From Roseococcus pinisoli (GTDB lineage: Bacteria > Pseudomonadota > Alphaproteobacteria > Acetobacterales > Acetobacteraceae): 64,000 nt of DNA. The notes under the pieces are model-generated. The model made no database searches and had not been told where the DNA came from. It worked only from the letters and a program-made list of their open reading frames with translations. The DNA is taken from assembly GCF_018413645.1 (NCBI RefSeq), contig NZ_JAHCDA010000002.1, forward strand, positions 1,116,001 through 1,180,000, read 5' to 3'. Shown in pieces: positions 43,573-52,300 of the stretch (position 1 is the stretch's first letter; each line of letters starts with the position of its first letter). The translations under genes were made by a program, and so were the position numbers.

Positions 43573-46500
43573 GGCTCCACCACCAGGCGCAGCCCGGCGC
43601 TGCCCCCCTCCACGCCGGGCCGGTACAGCATCACCGCCTCGCCCGGCGGCTGGGTGAACTGGCCGACGACCTGTGCCCGCAGCCGGAAGGCCAGGCGATG
43701 GTTGCCGCGCGGCAGCGTCGTATAGACGGCCGTCACCGCCTCGTCGGCATAGCGGGCCCAGTCGGGGGCGGGGCTCGGCGCCGTGGAGGGCGTGGCCTCG
43801 GCCGGCGCGGTGGCCAGCGCGGGGTTCATCGGCTCCAGCCCTGCCGCGATCGGCAGGGTCAGCGCGACATGCACGCGGTCCTCCGGATTCACCAGCTCCG
43901 CCACCTGCTCGATGACGTCCCCGGCGGCGACGTGGATCGCGCCGTCGGGCCCGGGCGCGAGACGCTCCGGCGGGGCGCCGGCGCGGATGCGGAACAGCGT
44001 CGTGGAGAGCACGAAGCCTTCCTGGCGGGCGGGCGCCTCCGCCCCCGGCTGCACCGGCACGTAGCGCAGCTGGGACAGGGCCAGCACGGGCGCGGGGCCG
44101 GCATTGGCCACCGCCGCCGCGCCCGGCCGGGCGCCGGTCCAGCGCCGCACCGGGTTCGCCGCGTCGAGCGTGCCTTCCTGCGCCGCCTCCCCGGGCAGCG
44201 TGATGCGCAGCGCGGCCGTGGCGCCCGGCGGCACCCAGCTGGCCGCCAGCGCGCGCAGCGCCGCACTCGTGGCATTGGTCGAGCCGAAGCCCTCGGGCCC
44301 GCCGAGGCGCATCAACCCTTCCCGCAGCATCGGCAGCCGCGCTTCCTCGGGCGTGGCGCGCGCCACGGCGAGCACGACCTCGGAGAGGCTCCGCGTCTCG
44401 GAGGGCAGGATCAGCGGGTTGCCGCCCGTCTCCGAGAGCCCGGCATAGGCGGGCCGCCCCTCGCGCTGCTCGACGCGCACGCGGCCCCACAGCACCTCCA
44501 GCAGGCCGGGCAGCATGGCGCGGCTGTCCTCCGGCAGCAGGGCGATGGCGGCCGTGGCCTGGGCCAGGGTCTCCGTCGGCATCAGCGCGGCGCGGCGGGC
44601 GAGCTCGGCCGCATAGGCCGGCTCCAGCCGCCCGGCCTCCGCCAGGGCGACCAGCGCCGCCACGCGCTCACGCAGTTCCTCGCCGCGCAGCAGCAGCGGG
44701 AAATCCGAGCGCAGCGCGCGCGTCAGCACCTCGGCCAGCCGGTCGGTCGCGGCCGCATCCACCGCCTGCCCCGCCCGCGCCGCAGCCGTCAGGAAGCGAT
44801 AGGCGGAGGCGGTGAGGAAGACCGAGCCGCGCGTGCCGGGCCAGAAGGCGACCAGCCCGTCGGCATCCGTCGCCTGCTGGATGGCGCGCAGCGTGGCCCG
44901 CACATCCGCCTCCAGCCGCCGCTCCAGCCCGGCCGCCGCCATCAGCGGCGCGAAGGGCGAGAGCGCGACCTCCGCCGCCGCCAGGGCGATGCGTTGCTCC
45001 ACGCCACCGGCCGAAGCGGCCAGCAGCCCGTCCATACCGGCGAGCATCCGCACCAGCGCGGGATCGGTCGCCACCGCGACCTCCCCGGCGAAGGTCCCGG
45101 GGCGCGGATCCTGCGCCGGGCCCGGCAGGTCCATCGCAATTCCGGCGTCGAGGGCGGCGATGGCGCGCTCGCGCCGCACCGGCCGGTCCGGATGGATCGG
45201 CAGCGCGAGCTCCAGCGCGTCGCCCGCGCCATCCGCGCCGCGGCGAAGCGCGAAGCGAAGCCGGGCCTGGCCGGACGCGCCCTCGGGCACGGTGACCGGG
45301 AAGCCGAGGCGCGCCGGGCGGTTCGGCGCCCAGGCGAAGTCCTGCGTCGTCGTGCCCGTGGTCAGGCCCGGTGCCGCGAAGCTCGCGGTTCCCGCCCCGC
45401 CCGCCCCCTCGACCACGCGGCCGATGACGGTGGCGTCGAAGCGGTCGCCGGGCCGCAGGAAGCGCGGCAGCGCCGGCTGCGCGACGATCGCCTGCCGGAC
45501 GCGGACCTCGCCCGTGCCGAAGCCGAAGCGCGACGGGCCGCTGATCGCCTTGGCGCGCATCCGGAAGACGGTGAGCGTGTCGGGCAGCGTCACGCGGAAC
45601 CGCGCGATGCCATCGGGCCCCACGCGGACGCTCGGCAGATAGACCGGCACCGGCGTGAAGTTGCGGCGCACGGAGACGTTCTCCTGCCCCCATTGCTCCT
45701 CCGCCGCCTCGTCGCCGCCGGGATTTTCCTGCAGCGGGATGAGGCCGAAGGCGAGCGCGCGCGTGTCGCGCGCCGAGACGCGGAGGGGCCGGTCGACGAC
45801 GAAGCTGGGCAGCGGGTCGAGCGGCTGCTCGCGCGCCAGCGTCAGCACCGCCTGGTCCACCATCCAGAAGGCGGCCTCGCCCGCTATGGGGCGGCCGGCC
45901 TCGTCGGTCAGCCGCATCTCGACCTCGATCGCCTCGCCCGGCCGCGCCGTGGCCGGCGCCGCCAGCGCCACGTTCACGCGATGCTGCGCGGGCGTCACGG
46001 TCAGCCAGCGCGTGGCGGCCAGGGTGACGGGGCGCCCCTGGTCGAAGGGCGCGGTCGTCGTCGGGCCGGGGCCCGGCAGGCGGCCGCGCATCAGCAGGAC
46101 ATGCACGGCGACGCGCGGCATCTGCTCGCGCCGGATCGGCACCGAGACGCGGCCGAAGCCATTGGCGATCTCCGTCCAGTCGTAGCGGAAGCGGCCCTCC
46201 GGCTCCTCGGTCACGACCAAAGCGCGCGCGGTCTGGAAGGGGCTCTGGATCAGCAGGGTTGCCGTCTCGCCCGGCGCATAGGCGTCCTTGTCGGAGGAGA
46301 GGCTCACCGTCTCGGCCGGCGGGCGGGACCAGGTGACGGGCGTGCCGCCGGCCATGAAGAGGTCGACGCGCACGGCCTGTCGCCGGCCCAGCCGGTCCTC
46401 GGCGGCGAGCTCGACGAGATAGACCCCCGCCTCGGCGGCGGAGAAGTTCAGCGCGGCGACCTCGGCGGCGCTGGTCAGCCGACGCTGCTCCACCACCTCG

Positions 46501-49301
46501 TCCACCACCTGCGTCGTGTAGCGCGCGGCGCCCTGGCTGAAGTCGCTGGCCTGCAGCACCGAGTTCCAGTGCCGGCGGATCAGCGTGGCGGTATAGGCGA
46601 TGCCGGCCACGGGCCGCCCCTGGGCATCGGCCACCAGCGCCTCGCCCTCGATGGCGCCAGGCGAGGCGATGTAGCGCGGCAGCTTCAGGCCGAGCACGAA
46701 GGGCGGCAGCGCCACCACGTTCTGCACGCTGCGGACCTGGATGTCGTCATCGCCCGTCACCGTGGCCTCGACCACGTAGCGGCGCGGCTGCGCGGTGGGC
46801 TCGATGCTCGAATCGAGGTCCAGCCGGGCGGCGCCGCCATCGTCGGTCCGCGCCTCGCGGTTCAGCACGGGCGAGGAGCGGAACTCGCTCTGGCCGGAAT
46901 AACGGCTGTCGGTCGAGAAGCGGAAGCCCTCACGCCCGGGCGGCGACCAGGGCTCGGGGAATTGCCGCACGCGCCAGGTGACCGGGCGGCCGGCCGCGAG
47001 CCCACCGGCGAAGTAGCGCGCCAGCAGGTCGACGGAGAAGGGCGCGTCCAGGGCCACGCGGGACTGCGCCGATTGCGGCGTGCTCAGCAACACCTCGAAG
47101 GTGGGCAGGCGATAGGCTTCCTTGCGGAAGCGCATCTCGCCGCAGCTTTCCTCGCCCGAGGTGAAGCGCAGGGTGTATTCGCCGCTGGCATCCGTCGCCT
47201 CGTTCCAGAGGTGGTGGAAGCCGCCGGCGGCATCGGGCGTGACGTCCACTTCCCAGCGCTGGTCGCCCGGCCCGTCGATGGAGATCCGCCCCGGCTCGCG
47301 CGCGGAGGTCAGGCCGCCGCCCGCGTAGCGGCGCACGAAGCCCTGGATGTGGACGGGGTCCTCCGGCCGGTAGATCGGCCGCTCGGTGAAGACATGGCAC
47401 AGCAGCTGCGGCGCCTCCCGCCGGTCGGTGATGTCCGCCTGCTGCGTCCAGCCGAGCCAGGGCTCGCCGTCCCGCGCCCAGCCGCGCGGGCCGTAGGAGC
47501 GTGGGTTGCGGTCGGGATCGAGCACCAGCGTGTCGTTGCCCTTCACCACGACGATGCGCCGCAGCTCCCGCCGCAGGCGCTGCGGCGTGGTGCCGGCCGG
47601 CGCCGTCCAGTCGAAGCTGCCATCGGCGCGGGTGACGCCGCGCAGCAGCGTGGTGAAGTTCTCGCCGGAAAGGCCCTCGAGCCGGATCTCCGCGCCCTCC
47701 ACAGGCCGCGCGGTGGAGAGCGAGGTGACGGCGAAGCGAACGCGCTCCGGCTCCTCCACCGTGGTCAGCACCAGGTCGGTCACCTGCACGCGCATCCAGC
47801 GTCGCGCGCCGCCATCGACCGGCCGCAGGCCGAGCAGGTAGGTGCCGGGCTGGCGCGGCCCGGCGACGCGGGCCAGCAGCGGCGCGACGTCCAGCCCGAA
47901 GCGCGCCTCCGCACCCTCGCGCCGCAGCGGCAGCGTCACGAGCTCCGAGACAGCGGGCGAGCCCAAAGCGCGCAGGCGGGCGGCCATGGCGTTGCGGCGC
48001 AGATTCTCGGCGCCCGCCCAGGGGCTGGGCGCATTGCCGGAAAGCGGCGGCGCGGTATCGTCGTCGGTCTGCAGGCTCGAGCCCGGGAAGGGCCAGAAAT
48101 CGCGGGCCAGCGGGTCGATGGCATGGATGCGCAGGTCGGCGCGATCGTAGCCATGGCCGCGCAGTGGCACCATCTGCGGCCCCTCGCGCTCCACCAGGCC
48201 CTGCGCCGCATCCCAGCGCAAGGCGGGCCGGTCGGCTTCGAAGGCGAAGCGGGCCGGCGCCGGGGCGCCTTCCAGCGCACGGCCGCGCAGGTCCTTCACG
48301 GCCCCCGGCTGGAGGGCGAGTGTATAGGCCGTGTCGGCGAGGAAGCGTGCGGTCACGCGCCAGCGGCGGCCCTCGGCCGTCACCTGCAGATCGTCGACGG
48401 GGGGCGTGATGCGCAGCGCCTGCCGCGCCGCCAGGATGTCGGGCGCGGGCACCTCGGCCGAGAAGCGCAGCGCCAGCCCACGCCGGGCGCCCTCCTCCTC
48501 CGGCACGCAGCGCATCAGCCCGCTCGTCGCCTCGCGCGAAAGGCCACGGCCGCAGGCGAGGTCGGTCAGCGTAAAGGGTTCCGCGGTGCGCAGGCGGAGC
48601 TCGAAGCTCTGGTCGTCGAGGCCTGGCTCATCGGCCAGCGCGAGGCGCAGCAGCGCGACGCGGCCATCGGGGATCGGCCGGTTGAGCACCACGCGATAGC
48701 TCGCCGGCGCATCGCGCGCCGCGCGCTCCACCGGGCGGATGCGGAAGTCGCCGGCGGCGAGGCGCTCGGCGCCCGGCGTGGCGGTGCCGGGCAGGGGGCG
48801 CAGCTCGATCGTGAGCAGGCGCGCCAGTGCGGCGGGATCCACGGGGTCGGGGAAGGTCAGGACGATGGTGTCGAGACCGGCGATCCCCTCTTCGTCGGCG
48901 CCGGGCTGGGTCTGGAGGGGCGCGGGCAGCAGCGGCACCAGCCGCGTGGCCCGTCCTTCGACCGTGAGCGCCACGCGGCGCAGCGGCTGCCAGGGCTCGG
49001 CGGGGCGGAACTGCAGCGTGCGCGGACCGAGCCACTGCCATTCGCCGGGGATCGGCGGGTCCATGGCGACGAGCCGCTCCGGCGCATCCTCCGGGCCACC
49101 GGCCGCGGGGCCGCGATCGCGGTCGAAGAGGACCGTCACCGGGTCCCAGCGGCGCAGGAAGCGGTCGGGGATCACCGTGGCGCCGTCGGCGCGCAGGGCG
49201 CGGTCCAGCACCGGCGGCGCGGCCGGGGCCGCGGGCGCCTGGGCCTGGGCGGCGGGAACGGCGAGCAGCAGCGCCAGGAGGCCGAGGATCGGACGGGACA
49301 T
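43569..49301 (-). CDS. Bacterial alpha-2-macroglobulin family protein, thioester-less
   Basis: A 1,910-residue secreted protein. A Sec signal peptide (residues 1-20, ALLLAVPAAQAQA) lacks a lipobox cysteine, unlike the E. coli lipoprotein YfhM. MG-type beta domains follow (MG1 motif around WLGPRTLQFRPAEPW; FTERPIYRPEDPVHIQGFVR near residue 640; DAYAPGETATLLIQSPF near 1005), then a bait-like region and the conserved NVSVRRNFTPVPVYLPSV. The thioester site CxEQ is replaced by Gly1433-Val-Glu-Gln, so covalent capture is not possible. Presumed role: periplasmic protease trap or scaffold guarding PBP1C activity. It follows the LprI-domain gene by 11 bases and overlaps the YcxB-like gene. Confidence 0.92.
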   Translation of the reverse strand: MSRPILGLLALLLAVPAAQAQAPAAPAAPPVLDRALRADGATVIPDRFLRRWDPVTVLFDRDRGPAAGGPEDAPERLVAMDPPIPGEWQWLGPRTLQFRPAEPWQPLRRVALTVEGRATRLVPLLPAPLQTQPGADEEGIAGLDTIVLTFPDPVDPAALARLLTIELRPLPGTATPGAERLAAGDFRIRPVERAARDAPASYRVVLNRPIPDGRVALLRLALADEPGLDDQSFELRLRTAEPFTLTDLACGRGLSREATSGLMRCVPEEEGARRGLALRFSAEVPAPDILAARQALRITPPVDDLQVTAEGRRWRVTARFLADTAYTLALQPGAVKDLRGRALEGAPAPARFAFEADRPALRWDAAQGLVEREGPQMVPLRGHGYDRADLRIHAIDPLARDFWPFPGSSLQTDDDTAPPLSGNAPSPWAGAENLRRNAMAARLRALGSPAVSELVTLPLRREGAEARFGLDVAPLLARVAGPRQPGTYLLGLRPVDGGARRWMRVQVTDLVLTTVEEPERVRFAVTSLSTARPVEGAEIRLEGLSGENFTTLLRGVTRADGSFDWTAPAGTTPQRLRRELRRIVVVKGNDTLVLDPDRNPRSYGPRGWARDGEPWLGWTQQADITDRREAPQLLCHVFTERPIYRPEDPVHIQGFVRRYAGGGLTSAREPGRISIDGPGDQRWEVDVTPDAAGGFHHLWNEATDASGEYTLRFTSGEESCGEMRFRKEAYRLPTFEVLLSTPQSAQSRVALDAPFSVDLLARYFAGGLAAGRPVTWRVRQFPEPWSPPGREGFRFSTDSRYSGQSEFRSSPVLNREARTDDGGAARLDLDSSIEPTAQPRRYVVEATVTGDDDIQVRSVQNVVALPPFVLGLKLPRYIASPGAIEGEALVADAQGRPVAGIAYTATLIRRHWNSVLQASDFSQGAARYTTQVVDEVVEQRRLTSAAEVAALNFSAAEAGVYLVELAAEDRLGRRQAVRVDLFMAGGTPVTWSRPPAETVSLSSDKDAYAPGETATLLIQSPFQTARALVVTEEPEGRFRYDWTEIANGFGRVSVPIRREQMPRVAVHVLLMRGRLPGPGPTTTAPFDQGRPVTLAATRWLTVTPAQHRVNVALAAPATARPGEAIEVEMRLTDEAGRPIAGEAAFWMVDQAVLTLAREQPLDPLPSFVVDRPLRVSARDTRALAFGLIPLQENPGGDEAAEEQWGQENVSVRRNFTPVPVYLPSVRVGPDGIARFRVTLPDTLTVFRMRAKAISGPSRFGFGTGEVRVRQAIVAQPALPRFLRPGDRFDATVIGRVVEGAGGAGTASFAAPGLTTGTTTQDFAWAPNRPARLGFPVTVPEGASGQARLRFALRRGADGAGDALELALPIHPDRPVRRERAIAALDAGIAMDLPGPAQDPRPGTFAGEVAVATDPALVRMLAGMDGLLAASAGGVEQRIALAAAEVALSPFAPLMAAAGLERRLEADVRATLRAIQQATDADGLVAFWPGTRGSVFLTASAYRFLTAAARAGQAVDAAATDRLAEVLTRALRSDFPLLLRGEELRERVAALVALAEAGRLEPAYAAELARRAALMPTETLAQATAAIALLPEDSRAMLPGLLEVLWGRVRVEQREGRPAYAGLSETGGNPLILPSETRSLSEVVLAVARATPEEARLPMLREGLMRLGGPEGFGSTNATSAALRALAASWVPPGATAALRITLPGEAAQEGTLDAANPVRRWTGARPGAAAVANAGPAPVLALSQLRYVPVQPGAEAPARQEGFVLSTTLFRIRAGAPPERLAPGPDGAIHVAAGDVIEQVAELVNPEDRVHVALTLPIAAGLEPMNPALATAPAEATPSTAPSPAPDWARYADEAVTAVYTTLPRGNHRLAFRLRAQVVGQFTQPPGEAVMLYRPGVEGGSAGLRLVVEP

Positions 49302-49312
49302 AGAAACGCTCC

Positions 49313-52300
49313 TCAGCGCGGCGCGGCGGCGGGCGCGATGCCGGCCGCGGCCTGATAGTCGCGGATGATCTCGGGCGGCGGGCCATTGGGGCGCGGCTCG
49401 ATGCCGAGAAGGGCGGGACGAAGGGCGGTGGCGACGGAATCCGGGGGAACCCGGGCCTCGAGCAGATAGGTCCCGGGCGCGAGGTCGCGCAGCTGCGCCA
49501 CCCCCTCGCCCAGCGGCCGGCCGGCGGCGTCCAGAAGACGGACGGCCACACGGTCGGGTGTAGCGCGCAGTCCCAGGCCGATCCTGGCCTGGCGCGCCAG
49601 GGTGAAGCCGAAGAGCGCCGTGCCGCCGGGCGACACGATCACCGCCTCGCCCAGGCCTTCGTCCGCGGGCAGGACGGGCGTCGTGGAGAGGCTGAGCGTG
49701 CCGGTCAGCGGCCCTTCCTGCGGCGACAGCAGGCGCAGCGTGGCGGCGCCGGGCAAGTAGCGATGCAGCTCCGCCCCTGCCGCAAAGAGCTCCGGCGGTG
49801 CATCGCCGAGCGCCAGCACCACGGGCGCGGTCGTGCGGGCATGCAGCAGCACGGGGCCGCTGGGATCGAGGGCCAGGGCCATCGCCTCCCCGCCCAGCGC
49901 GGTGCGCGACGGCAGGGCGGCGGGCTGCGCCGGAGCCGCCGGGAAGGGCGAACTCCCCTCGCCTTCCAGCCAGGCCAGCAGGGGGCCGGCCGCATGGGTA
50001 AGGACGAGCCGGCCGGGGCCGGTCACCTGGACACCCGGCTGCAGGGAGATCACTCCCTCCGCGCCCACGAACCGGCCGGAGAGCGCGCCCGCCCAGAACA
50101 AGCGCTGGCCCGGCCGGGCCTCCACCGGAAGGGACAGGGAGCCGGCGGCGCCGGGGAAGCGGCGCAGCGCCTGGCCGGGTCGCAGGCCCAGGGGGCCGGC
50201 ATCGGCCGAAAGACCGAGCCTCACCGGCGCCGGGGCCGTGCCCGTATTCACGAGAAGCACCTCGCCGCTCTCGCTAGCGACCAGCCGGCTCACGGCCTCC
50301 TCGCCAGTCCAGACGGTGACAGGGTTGGGCCCGCGCCAATCCAGGATGGCGGCGGTGCCGGGCGCCAGATCCAGCCGCGCCTGATGGGGCCCGGCCGGCA
50401 GGGCGATGGGCAGCGCGGCGCCGGGCACCAGGGTCGCGCTCAGCCCCGTGCCTTCCAGGAGGTGGGCCGGCAGCAGGGTCGGATCCACCGCCCGCAGGCT
50501 GAGGCGCGACGGGGCGTCCGCCTCGCCCCGCAGGCGCAGCGGCTGGCCGCCCGCCAGCGCAAGGCTCGAGCCTGCGCCGACATCCATGCCGCGCCCGGCC
50601 TCCATCCAGGCGGGCGCACCGCCGGTCGAGGCGATCCAGAGCCGGGGTGCCGGCGCGGCGGGCAGCATCGCGACCTCGCCCGCCGGGATGGTCAGCACCA
50701 GCGCCGCCTCGGACGTGGCCGCGACGGGCGAGAGGGCGACGGGGCGCGCGGCGCCGGCGAGCAGCCACAGCCGCCGAGATTGCGGCAGCACCGTCCCGGA
50801 CCCCGCCAGGGGTTGGCCGGGCGCCGTGGCCGAGAGGATGCCGGCCTCGGTCGTCAGGGCCGTCTCGGCCTCCAGCGCCGCGAGGGCGACGTAGGTGTCC
50901 GGAAAGCCTTCGACGGACGCGGGCGTCACCAGGCTGGCCGTCTGCGCGGTCGCGCTCACGGCGCGCGCCGTGACGCGGATCGGGGTCGCCTCGCCCTCCT
51001 CGGCCCAGGCGGAGAGGCGCCAGCTCGCGCCCGCCTCGGCGGCAACCGCGAGCTGCGGCGCCTGCCCGCGCCCGGTGGCAACAACGCGCCATGCCCCCTC
51101 GCCCAGGCGCTTCTCGAGGCTCAGCACCACGGCACGCCCGGCGCTGGCCCGCGCCAGCAGCAGCGTCTCAGGGGCGATCTGCGGCAGGGTCAGGCGATGG
51201 ACGCCGTCCTCCGCCAGCAGGGTCTCGCCGGTCAGCGCGACGGCACGATCCGGCAGGGCCTGCGGCAAGGCGAGACGCAGCTCGACGCTGCCCTCGGCCG
51301 ACACCTCGCCATCGGCGCTGCGATCGAGCTCCGGGCTGTCCTCCATCGGCTCGCTGTCCTCGCCTTCCTCCCCGGTGACCGGACGGGCATCGGCCGGCGC
51401 GACGGGATCGAGGCCGCGCAGCGACAGGCTGTAGCGACCGGCCGGCAGCGGCCGGGAGAGCGAAAGGTTCCAGTCCGTCGTGCCGCCCTCGTCGCGCGCG
51501 ATCTCGCGCCCTTCGGAATCGCTGAGCACGGCCCGCAGCTCCGCACCACCGAAGGTCGAGAGGCTGACGACCCGGTCCTCGGCGATGACGAAGGGAATGG
51601 TGGCCGGCAGCGTCACCTGGCGCGGCGCGTCCGGCTGCAGCTCGTCGCTTTCCAGCGCGAGCGTGTAGGTCAGCCGGTCGTCGCGGCCGAGGGCGCGGGC
51701 CTCGACCTCATAGGTCCCGGCCTCGAGCGTCCCCTCATAGGGCGCGCCACCGGCGAAGCCCGCGATACGGGCGCCGCCCATGCGGCTGAGCGTGGCGCCC
51801 ATGCCGTCGCCGAGGATGAGCCGCACCTTCGCCGCGCCCTCCAGGCGGAACCGCCAGCGATCGGGCACGCGTTCCGCGCCGGGCGGGGATTCGCGCCATT
51901 CCAGGGCGGCGGTCTGGCCGAAGCGAAGCTCATGCGGCCCATGGCCGGCCAGGGCTTCCGGAGCGGCCAGATCGGTCAGCCGGGCGATCACGCGGGACGG
52001 CACGTCGACAGGCTCGACCACCAGGCGGTAGCGGCCCGCGCTCAGCTCCTGATCGAGCACCCCGATCTCGCCGGCCGGCAGCAGCGGCCAGCCCTCGGCA
52101 TCCTCCAGGCGACCCTGGATGGTCCGGCCGAGGCTGCGAAGGTCCAGGCGGTAGCGCCCCGCCGTAGCGATCACGAGGGGCAGCGCCAGGCCCTGGCCAG
52201 CCGGCAGCTCCGCCCGCGCGGTGCCGCCCGGAGCCAGCGGGGGGGCCTCGACCAGCGGCGCCGGCCGCGCGACGACGCCGAGCCGCCCCGAAGAGCGCTG

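Noticed and set aside
43554-49355. A 1,933-residue open frame on the plus strand across the macroglobulin gene
   Set aside because: It is exactly antisense to the macroglobulin gene, rich in Arg/Gly/His/Ala, has no family motif, and reflects the scarcity of stop codons in GC-rich antisense frames.
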